DNA from: Roseiarcus sp963741845
GTDB taxonomy: Bacteria > Pseudomonadota > Alphaproteobacteria > Rhizobiales > Beijerinckiaceae
Direction: 5' to 3'
Length of the DNA stretch: 64,000 nucleotides
Assembly: GCA_963741845.1 (NCBI GenBank)
Contig: CAVUJV010000006.1
Location: 124,001 to 188,000 of the forward strand
A model generated the notes under the pieces. The model was not told the origin of the DNA. It was given only the letters and a program-made list of their open reading frames with translations, and made no database searches. Both the position numbers and the translations under genes were made by a program. This document shows, one piece after another, positions 8,540 to 17,401 of this stretch (the stretch's first letter is position 1; the number at the start of each line of letters is the position of its first letter).

Positions 8540-9319
8540 TTGCGCCATCTAGTCCTGACCGAGCCGATCGCGCGCTCGGCGGTATGGTCGCGGCGTCTGG
8601 CGATTTTTGCCGTTGCGCTCACGGCTGTCGCGATCGGGCTTTCGCGCTTTCATAAGGCCGAGCCGGCGGCGGCGCTCACCGTGTTCGGCGCGGCGCTCGC
8701 CATCGCCCTGCTCGCCGCGCTGCTCGCAGCCACGGCCGCCGTCGTGATCTGGCGGGACGGCCTTCGCGGCGCAGGGCAGGCGGCCGTGGGCCTCGTTCTC
8801 GCCGCCGCGCTCCTCGCCTATCCGGCCTATCTCGCGGGGCTCGCATTCGCGCTTCCCCGCATCACGCAGGTCTCGACCGATCTGGAATCGCCCCCGCCGT
8901 TCCTGCTCTCCTCGAAGGCGCGGGAAGCCCGCGCCGGGACCGAGCCGCCGCCGCTCGACGCAAACACCCGCGCCGCGCAGCGCCGCGCCTATCCCGAACT
9001 CGCGACCGTCCAGGTGGAGATGGACCCGAGCGGCGCCTATGAGCTTGCGCTGAGCGTCGCGAAGGACCTCGGCTGGCGTATCGTCGACTCGGAGCCTCCG
9101 AATCTCGCCGGCGACGGCGTGGCGCTGATCGAAGCGACCGCCCATTCGCTGTTCTTCGGCTTCGTCAGCGATATTGCGATCCGCATTCGGCCCAGCGCGA
9201 CCGTGACCGCGATCGACGTTCGCTCCGTCTCGCGGGTCGGGGCGCATGACTTCGGCGCCAACGCGCGCCGCGTGAACCGGTTCGCCGAAGCCGCGAAGGC
9301 CGAGGCGCAGGAGCAGTAA
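8540..9319 (+). CDS. DUF1499 family membrane protein
   Basis: 259-aa protein with three predicted membrane helices in the first 115 residues. A soluble C-terminal domain follows, with the DUF1499 pattern: YPELATVQVEMDP, AYELALSVAKDLGWRIVD, LIEATAHSLFFGFVSDIAIRI and SVSRVGAHDFGANARRV. The family is common in alphaproteobacteria and has no assigned function. The best start is TTG 8540, 24 nt after the previous stop; no in-frame ATG gives a complete first helix. It probably shares a transcript with the CpaC-domain gene. Confidence 0.75.
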   Translation: MRHLVLTEPIARSAVWSRRLAIFAVALTAVAIGLSRFHKAEPAAALTVFGAALAIALLAALLAATAAVVIWRDGLRGAGQAAVGLVLAAALLAYPAYLAGLAFALPRITQVSTDLESPPPFLLSSKAREARAGTEPPPLDANTRAAQRRAYPELATVQVEMDPSGAYELALSVAKDLGWRIVDSEPPNLAGDGVALIEATAHSLFFGFVSDIAIRIRPSATVTAIDVRSVSRVGAHDFGANARRVNRFAEAAKAEAQEQ

Positions 9320-9337
9320 AAGCTTCCCGCGGGCGGC

Positions 9338-9598
9338 CTACATCCGCGGGCCCGCCATCGTGCCGTGAACCGGGGTCCGCTGATGGAACTTGTGGCGAGT
9401 GTATCTGTGCGTTGGACGGCGGGACTCGGGGCGGCCGTGGGGATGAAGGGTCAGCGTGCTCGGGTGCATGGGAACCTTGGCGCCGGTCGCGCTTGTCGGC
9501 TTGGCGTTGGACGTCGCGGCCGTCTGGGCCGCGGCGGGCGACAGGCAGAAAGCGGCCATGAGGCCGCATGCGACCAGCCGCATCGCGGAGTTCTTCAT
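9338..9598 (-). CDS. Small exported His-rich hypothetical protein
   Basis: 86-aa product with a convincing signal peptide (MKNSAMRLVACGLMAAFCL then SPAAAQ) and a short, basic, histidine-rich mature part without recognisable domain. ATG 9598 is preceded by AAGGACAAG. It converges on the DUF1499 gene. Nothing more can be said; the signal peptide is the main reason to believe the gene. Confidence 0.55.
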   Translation of the reverse strand: MKNSAMRLVACGLMAAFCLSPAAAQTAATSNAKPTSATGAKVPMHPSTLTLHPHGRPESRRPTHRYTRHKFHQRTPVHGTMAGPRM

Positions 9599-9745
9599 CG
9601 GGGTCTTGTCCTTTCGCTTCGTGGCGGTCGCTCCCGGTGGACCGGTGGCGTCGCCGTCCCGGGCTCCGGAGACATACAGCGCTCGCGGGCGCGGGCAAGC
9701 CTCGGCGGATCGCGCGACGAGGACGTGGCGTTTTGCGCGGGCATT

Positions 9746-10648
9746 TCACGCCCGCCGGTAGCGGGTCTCCTCGCCTTGATCCGCGGCGACCGCGCCTCTC
9801 TCGATCAGGTCTTCGAGATGGGCCCGCGTCGAGAGGCCGGCCGCTCGCGTGAGCCTCGGATCGAGGCCGGAATAGACGCGGGCGACGAGGGCCGGGATCG
9901 TTTGCGCGCCGTCTCCGAGCGCGGTCAGGATCGAGGCTTCGCGCTGCCGGCGGTGGTGGATCAGCGCGCGCAGATAGCGCTGCGGGTCCACGACCGGACC
10001 TCCGTGCCCCGGCCAGAAGATCCGCTCGCGCCTAGCCCTCAGCTTGTCGAGCGAGGCCATGTAACGCCCCATCGATCCGTCCGGCGGGATCACCACCGAG
10101 GTCGACCAGGCCATCACATGGTCGCCGGAGAAGAGCGCGTTCTCCTCCAGAAGCGCGAAGCAGAGGTGGTTGCCGCAATGGCCGGGCGTCGCCAAAGTTT
10201 CGAGCGTGAAGCCGCGCCCCACGATTCGCTCCCCCTCGGCGAGCGCCGCGTCGGGCGCATAGGCGAGATCGTGCGACGAGTCCGGGCCTTCGCCTTCGCC
10301 GCCAAGCGGCGCGTAAGGGGGCGCGCCGACGATCCGGGCGCCCGTCCGTTCGCGCAGCCGCGCGGCGAGCGGGCTGTGGTCGCGATGGGTATGGGTGACG
10401 ACGATCGTCTCGATCCGCTCGCCTTCGGTCGCGGCGAGAAGGGCGGCGAGATGCGGTTCGCTGTCGGGGCCGGGATCGATCACCGCGACATCGCCACGGC
10501 CGACGATATAGGTGCAGGTGCCGTTGAAAGTGTAGGCGGATTCGTTCGGCGCGATGATGCGCCGCACGAGCGGGCTGAGTTCCGTCGTCTCGCGCGGCGG
10601 CGGCGTTCGCGCGTCGGCGAAGAGGTCGGGTTCCTTGTCGTCGGCCAT
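9746..10648 (-). CDS. Metallo-beta-lactamase-fold hydrolase (LACTB2-like)
   Basis: 300-aa hydrolase with a two-metal site: THTHRDH around residue 86, GHCGNH near 156, SGDHVM with the bridging Asp, and GHGG near 217. After the MBL domain comes a winged-helix-like C-terminus (about residues 225-300, with the IPALVARVYSGLDPRL segment) characteristic of the LACTB2/BLACT_WH subgroup, whose eukaryotic member is an endoribonuclease. The bacterial substrate is unknown. The gene is single, divergent from bioY. Confidence 0.87.
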   Translation of the reverse strand: MADDKEPDLFADARTPPPRETTELSPLVRRIIAPNESAYTFNGTCTYIVGRGDVAVIDPGPDSEPHLAALLAATEGERIETIVVTHTHRDHSPLAARLRERTGARIVGAPPYAPLGGEGEGPDSSHDLAYAPDAALAEGERIVGRGFTLETLATPGHCGNHLCFALLEENALFSGDHVMAWSTSVVIPPDGSMGRYMASLDKLRARRERIFWPGHGGPVVDPQRYLRALIHHRRQREASILTALGDGAQTIPALVARVYSGLDPRLTRAAGLSTRAHLEDLIERGAVAADQGEETRYRRA

Positions 10649-10759
10649 CGGATGTGCTCCCGGCGCCTGTTCCCCTTAGCGCCGCCTTGTCATGATAGAC
10701 GAGCGACGATAAGACGCGAACCGCGCCGCCGCCGATCGCCAGCGCTTTCCGGAGACCTC

Positions 10760-11347
10760 ATGTCCTACGCCTTCGACTCCACGCTCGCCTCGACCCTCTG
10801 GCCCGCCCGGAGCCGCTCGCGTATCCTCAGAAACGCCGTTCTGGCCGTTGGCGGTTCGCTCCTTCTCGCCCTTTCGGCGAAGGTCCAGGTTCCCTTCTAC
10901 CCGGTGCCGATGACGCTGCAGACGCTGGCGGTGCTCGTGCTCGGCGCGGCCTTCGGGGCGCGGCTCGCGGCGGCGACCGTCGCGCTTTACCTCCTCGAGG
11001 GCCTTCTCGGCCTGCCGGTGTTTGCGGGCGCCGTCGCGGGCCCGGCCTATATGGCTGGGCCGACGGGCGGCTTCCTCGTCGGCTTCCTCGTGGCGGCGGC
11101 GGCGATCGGCTGGCTGGCCGAGCGGGGCTGGGACCGGTCGTGGGCCACGCTTCTGGCGGCGATGGCGCTTGGCCATGTCCTCGTTTTCGCTTTCGGCTTC
11201 GCCTGGCTCGCGGCGCTGGTCGGTCCGGCCAAGGCTTTCGCCGTCGGCGTCGCGCCCTTCGCGCTCGCGACCGTGCTGAAGACCCTGCTCGCCTGCGCGC
11301 TCATTGGCGCCGCCTGGCGCGCGGTCGCCCAACTCCGGGACGCATAA
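10760..11347 (+). CDS. bioY: Biotin transporter S component BioY
   Basis: 195-aa integral membrane substrate-binding subunit of an ECF-type biotin transporter. It has about six hydrophobic helices and the family signature KVQVPFYPVPMTLQTLAVL near residue 40, then GAVAGPAYMAGPTGGFLVGF. Neither BioM nor BioN is adjacent, so this is a solitary BioY, which in some alphaproteobacteria transports biotin alone. ATG 10760 follows a GGAG site. The thioesterase gene starts 17 nt downstream in the same direction. Confidence 0.92.
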   Translation: MSYAFDSTLASTLWPARSRSRILRNAVLAVGGSLLLALSAKVQVPFYPVPMTLQTLAVLVLGAAFGARLAAATVALYLLEGLLGLPVFAGAVAGPAYMAGPTGGFLVGFLVAAAAIGWLAERGWDRSWATLLAAMALGHVLVFAFGFAWLAALVGPAKAFAVGVAPFALATVLKTLLACALIGAAWRAVAQLRDA

Positions 11348-11364
11348 GGCGCGAGCGCTCTCCG

Positions 11365-11814
11365 ATGGCCGAATCTCCCGCCCGCGCCGAACCGCCCGGG
11401 CGGGATTTTTATGCCCGCTTCGTGCCGATCGCGACCCGGTGGGCCGACAACGACGCCTATGGCCATCTCAACAACGTCGTCTATTACGCCCTGTTCGATT
11501 CGGCTGTGAACCAGATCCTGATCGAGGCGGGCCTGCTCGATCCCGCGACGACGCCGGTCGTCGGCCTCGTGGTCGAGAGCCATTGCCGCTTTTTCTCGAG
11601 CCTCACCTATCCCGATCCGGCCGAGGTCGGGGTGGGGATCGAGCATCTGGGCCGCTCGTCGGTGCGCTATCGGCTGGCCGTCTTCCGCGCTGGCGCGCCC
11701 CTTGCCGCGGCGGCGGGCGGATATACGCATGTCTATGTGGACCGGACGACGAACCGGCCCGTGACCATCCCGGACGGGCATCGGCGGCTCATGGAGACGC
11801 TGAAGGTCGCATAA
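11365..11814 (+). CDS. 4-hydroxybenzoyl-CoA-type acyl-CoA thioesterase (hot-dog fold)
   Basis: 149-aa single hot-dog domain with the 4HBT motif RWADNDAYGHLNNVVYY, in which the Asp of D-x-Y-G-H-x-N-N is the usual catalytic residue, and a typical CRFFSSLTYPDP strand. It would hydrolyse an acyl-CoA to free acid and CoA; the substrate cannot be read from the sequence. It probably shares a transcript with bioY, since the gap is 17 nt. Confidence 0.85.
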   Translation: MAESPARAEPPGRDFYARFVPIATRWADNDAYGHLNNVVYYALFDSAVNQILIEAGLLDPATTPVVGLVVESHCRFFSSLTYPDPAEVGVGIEHLGRSSVRYRLAVFRAGAPLAAAAGGYTHVYVDRTTNRPVTIPDGHRRLMETLKVA

Positions 11815-11850
11815 AGCCTTGCGAGCGGGCCGCCTGACGGCCTTGATCGC

Positions 11851-11879
11851 GAGGCGCGTTTGAGGCATAGGAGCGCCTC
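11851..11879 (+). other. Inverted repeat upstream of rpmJ
   Basis: GAGGCGC at 11851-11857 pairs with GCGCCTC at 11873-11879, loop 15 nt. It sits between the thioesterase stop and rpmJ with no T-run, so it is more likely a leader structure or weak terminator than a strong one. Confidence 0.3.
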
Positions 11880-11931
11880 CGAAATTCATCCGCCGTGGGT
11901 CTTCCCCGCGGGAAGAACCGTTGGTGCGATC

Positions 11932-12057
11932 ATGAAAGTCCGCAACTCGCTGAAGTCCTTGCGCAATCGCCATCGCGACAACCGCCTCGTGCGTCGCAAG
12001 GGCCGCGTCTACATCATCAACAAGACGCAGAAGCGCTTCAAGGCCCGGCAGGGCTGA
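11932..12057 (+). CDS. rpmJ: 50S ribosomal protein L36
   Basis: 41-aa, very basic ribosomal protein. It begins MKVRNSLKSLRNRHRDN and ends KTQKRFKARQG. The Cys/His residues of the usual zinc ribbon are replaced, so this is the zinc-free (C-minus) form. In alphaproteobacteria that form is normally the only L36 and is a useful lineage marker. It is too short for most gene finders but unmistakable. Confidence 0.95.
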   Translation: MKVRNSLKSLRNRHRDNRLVRRKGRVYIINKTQKRFKARQG

Positions 12058-12107
12058 GTCGCCCTCCGCTTTGACGCGGCGCAGCAAAGCGCGCTAGTCT
12101 TCGCCGC

Positions 12108-12728
12108 ATGCGACATCGTGCGGCGTTTTTCTTCGCAGGTCTGGCGCTGATCGCCTTCGCGGCGAGCGGCGGCGTTCGCGCCGCCGACGATGCGGGCGCG
12201 CCACGCAAGGACCCGAAAGAACAGGCCGAACCGGCGCCGAAATCGCCGGCGCAGGCCCGCGCCGAGCTTTACGCGCGCCTCGCGGAGTCGAAGGATTCCG
12301 ACGAGACGGACGGGCTGGTCGGCCTTCTGCTGGCGTCCTACTCGCAATCCGGGTCGGACACCGGCGATCTCCTGCTGCAACGCGCCCGGAAGGCGATCGA
12401 CCAGAAGGATTCGGACGCCGCGGGCAAGATCCTCGACGCTACCGTCGCGCTCCTGCCGAACTGGCCGGAGGGCTGGAACGCGCGGGCGACGCTCCGCTAC
12501 ATCGAAAACGACTACGACGGGGCCATGGCCGACATCGCGCGGACCCTCAAGCTGGAGCCGCGCCACGTCGGGGCGCTTTCCGGCATGGCGATCATCCTCG
12601 CCGATCGCGACAAGGACAAGGACGCGCTCAAGGTCTATCAGCGGCTGCTGACGATTGCGCCGCACTGGCGGCGCGCGGAAGACGCGGCCGAAAAGCTGAA
12701 GGCGGCGATCGCGGGCCAGCCAACCTAG
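12108..12728 (+). CDS. Exported tetratricopeptide-repeat protein
   Basis: 206-aa protein with a signal peptide (about residues 1-25), a charged, Pro/Lys-rich linker and then three to four TPR-like helical pairs from about residue 90. The clearest are AAGKILDATVALLPNWPEGW, ADIARTLKLEPRHVGAL and ALKVYQRLLTIAPHW. It resembles small periplasmic TPR proteins of Hyphomicrobiales. The partner is unknown. ATG 12108 gives a complete signal peptide. Confidence 0.8.
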   Translation: MRHRAAFFFAGLALIAFAASGGVRAADDAGAPRKDPKEQAEPAPKSPAQARAELYARLAESKDSDETDGLVGLLLASYSQSGSDTGDLLLQRARKAIDQKDSDAAGKILDATVALLPNWPEGWNARATLRYIENDYDGAMADIARTLKLEPRHVGALSGMAIILADRDKDKDALKVYQRLLTIAPHWRRAEDAAEKLKAAIAGQPT

Positions 12729-12737
12729 ACGGCTCTC

Positions 12738-13722
12738 TTGCTTACGGCTCCCGTGCTCGCGTCCCTCGTCCTGCTCGCGGCGGTCGCCGGTCTCTTTGCT
12801 TTCACCCTGATCGAGACGCGACGGATCGAGGCGCGCTATCCGCCGATGGGCGCGCTCGTCGGCATCGACGGCCTGCCCATCCATGTCGCGGAGACGGTCG
12901 CCGAGGGCGAAGAGCGCGGCGCGGTCCTGATGATCCACGGCGCCTCCGGCAACGCCGCCGATCTTCATGTCGCGCTGGCCGGGCGACTGAGCGCCGCGGG
13001 GTTTCGCGTCCTGAGCGCCGACCGGCCGGGCCACGGCTGGAGCGCGCGCCCGAACGGGAGCGACGCGGCGTCGCCGCTCGCGCAGGCGCGGGCCCTGCGC
13101 CGGGCCGCCGAGGCGCTCGGCGTCCGTCGGGCGGTCGTCGTGGCCCATTCGCTTGCCGGGGCGACCGGCCTTGCGATGGCCCTCGACGCGCCGGACTTCG
13201 TCAAGGCGCTGACCCTGATCGCGCCGGTCAGCCATCCGTGGACGACCGGAATCGCCTGGTATTATACGGCCGGCGCCCACAGGCGGATCGGGCCGCCGTT
13301 CCGCTGGCTCGTCGCGCTTCCCGCGAGCCTTGTCTATCTGCCCGCCGGCGTCCGCAGCGTCTTCGCCCCGAATGAGCCGCCCTCCGGACTTCATCGAGGC
13401 GACCCGGCTCAAGCTTCTGCTGCGGCCGCTGCACTTTCGCGCCAATTGCGAGGATGTGGCGCATGCGCTCGCGGCCGTGACCGCGCTGTCGCCGCGCTAT
13501 GGCGAGATCCAAACGCCGGTCGAGATCGTCTCCGGCGGCAGGGACAGCGTCGTTTCGCTGGAGACCCATTCGATAGCGCTCACCCGCGACATCGCCGGCG
13601 CGCGCCTGACCGTGCTCGAAGGGGTCGGCCACTCGCCCCATCACGTCGCGCCGGAGCGGATCGCCGCCATCGTGATCGAAGCCGAACGCCGGGCGCGGGA
13701 GCCCGAGGCCGAGCGGGTCTGA
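12738..13722 (+). CDS. Alpha/beta hydrolase, one frameshift
   Basis: About 327 aa after correction, with an N-terminal membrane anchor (residues 3-22). Hydrolase core motifs are MIHGASGNAADL (oxyanion), the nucleophile elbow VAHSLAG, VSGGRDSVV with the acid Asp, and GVGHSPHH with the catalytic His. It resembles membrane-anchored alpha/beta hydrolases of unknown substrate. The reading frame breaks at about 13378-13383: deleting one C from CCC joins VFAPNEP to PPDFIEATRL and restores the second half, including Asp and His. The TTG at 12738 has only a weak ribosome site; GTG 12753 is an alternative. Confidence 0.75.
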
Positions 13723-13817
13723 CGAAAGGCCGGATCTTCCGCGTCCGAGGCGGCGCGAAGCGGCCTCGAAGGATGTTCCGGAGCGCAGGAACGCAGCCGC
13801 CCGCCGCGGTCGCGGAA

Positions 13818-13844
13818 TAGTTACTTGCATAATGATAGTGACTA
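13818..13844 (+). promoter_or_regulatory. Candidate HxlR operator
   Basis: Inverted repeat TAGTTACT (13818-13825) - 11 nt - AGTGACTA (13837-13844), seven of eight positions symmetric, ending 16 nt before the regulator start. The spacer holds CATAAT, a possible -10 element. HxlR regulators often bind such near-symmetric AGTNACT sites over their own promoter, so autoregulation is likely but inferred. Confidence 0.45.
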
Positions 13845-13860
13845 GGCTAAAGCCCACTCC

Positions 13861-14380
13861 ATGCAGAAGACGAGCTTCAGCGGCATGGATTGCCCGGTCG
13901 CCCGCAGTCTCGACCGGGTGGGGGAGTGGTGGAGCATCCTGATCCTGCGCGACGCCGTGGGCGGCATGACGCGGTTCGAGGAGTTCCAGAAAAGCCTCGG
14001 CATCGCGCCCAACATGCTCACCCGGCGGCTCGCCGCGCTGGTGGACGCGGGAATGTTGGAGAAGCGCCGCTACAGCGAGCGGCCGGCGCGCGACGAATAT
14101 GTCCTGACCGCGCGGGGGCGCGACTTCCGGCAGGTGCTCCTCGCCCTGCTGGCGTTCGGCAACCGGCATTTCGCGCCGGAAGGCGCGAGCATCACGGTCG
14201 TGGACGCGAAAACCGGCGCGCCCGCCGAGCCGCTGCTCATCGACCGCGTGACGGGAAAGCCGATCGCGACCTCCGATTTCACGCTCGTTCCCGGGCCCGC
14301 CGCCAACGAGGCGACGAAGGCGAGACTTGCAGCCCGCGCCGAGCGCCTGCGCGCCCGGCGGCTCGACCCCCATAGCCTGA
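13861..14380 (+). CDS. HxlR-family winged-helix transcriptional regulator
   Basis: About 172 aa. MDCPVARSLDRVGEWWSILI is the classic HxlR opening (Cys followed by VGxWWxLLILRD), then RFEEFQKSLGIAPNMLTRRL as recognition helix and the wing ERPARDEYVLTARG. The single Cys at residue 10 is the position used for redox or electrophile sensing in some members. In the printed sequence the frame runs straight into the MATE gene without a stop. If one C is removed from the C5 run at 14367-14371, the protein instead ends RRLDPIA with TGA at 14378-14380. That is followed by GGAG and the MATE ATG at ordinary spacing, and I consider it the true structure. Confidence 0.8.
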
Positions 14381-14394
14381 CGGAGATCCAGTCG

Positions 14395-15828
14395 ATGAGC
14401 GCATTCGCCAGAGCACCCTCGGTCGCGGCCGCCGTTCCCGTCGCGACGGGCGCGGCCGGCCTGGCGTCCGCGATGAGCCCGCGGACGCGCATGCTGCTTG
14501 AGGGGCCGATCGTTCTCACGCTCCTGCGGCTCGCATGGCCGAACGTGCTCGTCATGCTGGCGCAGGCCTCGACCGGCCTTATCGAGACCTGGTGGGTCTC
14601 GCATCTGGGAACCGACGCGCTGACCGGAATGGCGCTCGTCTTTCCCGGTTTCATGATGATGGGCATGCTCTCGGCGGGCGCGTTCGGCGGCGGCATCTCC
14701 TCCGCCGTGGCCCGCGCTCTCGGCTCCGGCCGGCGCGAGGACGCCGACGCGCTGGTGCTGCACGCAATCGTCATCAACCTCGGGCTCGGACTGGCGACCT
14801 CGGCCCTCTTCCTCGTGTTCGGGCGGCAGCTCTATTCGGCCATGGGCGGCCGGGACGGGTCGCTCGAAGCGGCGATGACCTATTCCAATGTCGTCTTCGC
14901 CGGCAACAGCCTGCTCTGGCTGACGAACGGATTTGCGAGCGTGATCCGCGGCACGGGCAACATGCTGTTCCCCTCGCTCGTGATCTGCATCGGCGTCGTT
15001 CTGCTGATCCCCCTGTCGCCCCTCCTCATCTTCGGCTTCGGTCCGATCCCTGCGCTTGGCGTGGCGGGCGGGGGCGTCGCGGTCGTCGGCACGACCGTGC
15101 TCATGGGGGCGATCCTCGCCTGGCGCATCCTGTCGGGAAACAGCCTCGTCCGATTGCGCTGGGCCCGCCTGCAGCCCGCCTTCTTCGCCGATATCCTTCG
15201 CATCGGAGGCGTGGGCTCCCTGAGCGCGCTTCAGACGACGCTGACGATCGCGCTGACGACGGGCCTTGTGGGGGCGGCCGCGGGTCCGGATGCGGTGGCC
15301 GGCTACGGCACCGCAACGCGGCTCGAATATCTGCTGATCCCGCTCGTCTTCGGACTGGGCGCGCCGATGGTCGCGATGGTCGGCACGAATGTCGGCGCGG
15401 GCGCGAATGAGCGCGCCATGCGCATTGCGATGATCGGCGGCGCGCTCGCTTTCGCCGTCACCCAGGCGATCGGCGTCGCGGCGGCGATCTGGCCCTCCGC
15501 CTGGCTGCGGCTCTTCGGGGACGATCCGGTGATGATCGCGACCGGCTCCGAATATCTGCGCGCCGTCGGACCGACCTACGGCTTCTTCGGGCTGGGTCTG
15601 GCGCTCTATTTCGCCTCGCAGGGCGCCGGTCGGCTGCTCTGGCCGTTGCTCGGCGGCTTCGCGCGGCTCATCATCGCGGTCGGCGGCGGCTGGGTGGCGC
15701 TTCGCCTCACCGGATCGCTCGGCTCGATCTTCGCCATGCTGGCGGCCGGCCTCGCCGCTTATGGCCTCATCGTTGCGGTTGCGGTGAGTTCCGGCGTGTG
15801 GTTTCCGCGAGGCGGCGAGGCGCGATAG
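14395..15828 (+). CDS. MATE-family multidrug efflux transporter
   Basis: 477-aa inner-membrane antiporter with twelve predicted helices, exporting organic cations or drugs against Na+ or H+. MATE features are TLLRLAWPNVLVMLAQ and LIETWWVSHLGTDALTGMAL in the first helices, with a second homologous half from about residue 250 (LRIGGVGSLSALQT). ATG 14395 has GGAG 9 nt upstream. As printed it is in frame with the HxlR gene, making a 655-aa open frame from 13861; a probable single-base insertion explains this. Co-transcription with HxlR suggests the regulator controls the pump. Confidence 0.87.
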   Translation: MSAFARAPSVAAAVPVATGAAGLASAMSPRTRMLLEGPIVLTLLRLAWPNVLVMLAQASTGLIETWWVSHLGTDALTGMALVFPGFMMMGMLSAGAFGGGISSAVARALGSGRREDADALVLHAIVINLGLGLATSALFLVFGRQLYSAMGGRDGSLEAAMTYSNVVFAGNSLLWLTNGFASVIRGTGNMLFPSLVICIGVVLLIPLSPLLIFGFGPIPALGVAGGGVAVVGTTVLMGAILAWRILSGNSLVRLRWARLQPAFFADILRIGGVGSLSALQTTLTIALTTGLVGAAAGPDAVAGYGTATRLEYLLIPLVFGLGAPMVAMVGTNVGAGANERAMRIAMIGGALAFAVTQAIGVAAAIWPSAWLRLFGDDPVMIATGSEYLRAVGPTYGFFGLGLALYFASQGAGRLLWPLLGGFARLIIAVGGGWVALRLTGSLGSIFAMLAAGLAAYGLIVAVAVSSGVWFPRGGEAR

Positions 15829-15836
15829 GGGGAATC

Positions 15837-16292
15837 ATGGAGGGGGTTCGGCGCTATCTCGAAGACTACGCGGTCGGGCAGATCTATCGCTCGCCGGGGC
15901 CGCTGCGGGTCGAGGCCGAGGCGATCAAGGCCTTCGCCGAAACGTTCGATCCGCAGCCGTTTCACCTCGACGAAGAGACGGCGAAGGACACGTTTTTCCG
16001 CGGCCTTGCGGGCAGCGGCTGGCATACGGCCGCGCTCACCATGCGGCTCCTCGTCGAGGGCGAGCTTGGGCCGGCCTGGGGGATCATCGGGGCTGGCGGC
16101 GAAGTCTCCTGGCCGCGCCCGCTCAGGCCCGGCGACGCGCTGCGGCTTGAAAGCGAGATCCTCGAAGTGCGCCCCTCGAAATCGCGCCCCGAGCAGGGTC
16201 TCATCAAGGTGCGCACGACGACCCTCAACCAGAACGACGAGCCGGTGCAGGTGCTCGTCGCCAATCTGATCGTGCCCCGCAGCCCGGCGTAG
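15837..16292 (+). CDS. MaoC-family dehydratase
   Basis: 151-aa hot-dog protein with the hydratase-2 pattern: YLEDYAVGQIYRS at the start, FAETFDPQPFHLDEETAK (catalytic Asp-x5-His region) and GSGWHTAALTMRL. It would hydrate trans-2-enoyl-CoA or a related thioester. It starts 8 nt after the MATE stop with a GGGGGA ribosome site. No pathway partner is adjacent, so the substrate is open. Confidence 0.85.
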   Translation: MEGVRRYLEDYAVGQIYRSPGPLRVEAEAIKAFAETFDPQPFHLDEETAKDTFFRGLAGSGWHTAALTMRLLVEGELGPAWGIIGAGGEVSWPRPLRPGDALRLESEILEVRPSKSRPEQGLIKVRTTTLNQNDEPVQVLVANLIVPRSPA

Positions 16293-16390
16293 CGGGCCGC
16301 CGGCCGGGCGCCCTGCGATCCTGACGAACGCGGCCCGGAAGGGCGGGCGGACGTCGCGGCTTCCCGAGCGCCTGTGTTAGGCTTGGGTCC

Positions 16391-17371
16391 ATGCGCGCGA
16401 TGGTCCTCAAAGCCCCTCACGAAAGGCTCGTGATGGAGGAGCGGCCCGACCCCGAGCCGGGGCCGGGTCAGGTTCGCGTCAGGATCGAGGCCTGCGGCGT
16501 CTGCCGCACGGACCTTCATGTGGTCGACGGCGAATTGCCGAACCCGAAACTGCCGATCGTTCCGGGTCACGAAATCGTCGGCCGGGTCGACGCGGTCGGC
16601 GAAGGGGTCACGTGGCGCCCCGGCGCGCGGGTCGGGGTGGCGTGGCTCGGCCACGCCTGCGGCCATTGCCCCTATTGCGCGAGCGAGCGGGAGAACCTCT
16701 GCGATACGCCGCTCTTCACCGGCTACACGCGCGACGGCGGCTTCGCCACCCACACGATCGCGGATGCGGATTTCATCTTCGCGCTCGCCGACGATCTCGA
16801 CCCGATCGCGAGCGCCCCGCTGCTCTGCGCCGGCCTCATCGGCTGGCGGTCGCTGAAAATGGCGGGCGAGGGCGAGGCGGTCGGCGTCTACGGCTTCGGC
16901 GCGGCGGCCCATATCATCGCGCAGGTCTGCCGCTGGCAGGGACGCCGCGTCTTCGCCTTCACGAAGCCGGGCGACGCCAGGGGTCAGGCCTTCGCGCGCT
17001 CGCTCGGCGCCGAATGGGCGGGCGGCTCGGACGAGACGCCGCCGGTCGAGCTCGATTCGGCGATCCTGTTCGCGCCGGTCGGCGCGCTCGTGCCGGCGGC
17101 GCTGAGGGCGGTGAGGAAGGGCGGGCGCGTCGTCTGCGGCGGCATCCACATGAGCGACATCCCGTCCTTCCCCTACGACATTCTGTGGGGCGAGCGCAGC
17201 GTCGCTTCGGTCGCAAATCTGACGCGCGCCGATGGCGTCGAATTCCTGTCGATCGCGCCGCGCGCCGGCGTGAAGACGACGACCACGCCCTATCCGCTGG
17301 AGAAAGCGAACGAAGCGCTCGACGATTTGCGGTCGGGCAGGCTCGAAGGCGCGGCGGTGCTCGTGCCGTAG
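16391..17371 (+). CDS. Zinc-dependent alcohol dehydrogenase (MDR family)
   Basis: 326-aa medium-chain dehydrogenase. The catalytic-zinc ligands are in ACGVCRTDLHVV and GHEIVG, and the four structural-zinc cysteines are in CGHCPYCASERENLC. A Rossmann motif VYGFGAAAHI follows near residue 170, with the second glycine position altered. It resembles the AdhA-type 'zinc-binding alcohol dehydrogenase' subgroup. Substrate unknown, NAD(P)+ expected. The intergenic gap before it (16293-16390) holds no gene. Confidence 0.87.
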   Translation: MRAMVLKAPHERLVMEERPDPEPGPGQVRVRIEACGVCRTDLHVVDGELPNPKLPIVPGHEIVGRVDAVGEGVTWRPGARVGVAWLGHACGHCPYCASERENLCDTPLFTGYTRDGGFATHTIADADFIFALADDLDPIASAPLLCAGLIGWRSLKMAGEGEAVGVYGFGAAAHIIAQVCRWQGRRVFAFTKPGDARGQAFARSLGAEWAGGSDETPPVELDSAILFAPVGALVPAALRAVRKGGRVVCGGIHMSDIPSFPYDILWGERSVASVANLTRADGVEFLSIAPRAGVKTTTTPYPLEKANEALDDLRSGRLEGAAVLVP

Positions 17372-17401
17372 CGAGGCGGTCGCAGCCGCGTTCCCCGCGT
17401 C

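Noticed and set aside
9326..9350. GC-only inverted repeat CCCGCGG/CCGCGGG between two convergent genes
   Set aside because: Self-complementary GC words are frequent by chance at this composition, and there is no T-run, so I do not call a terminator.
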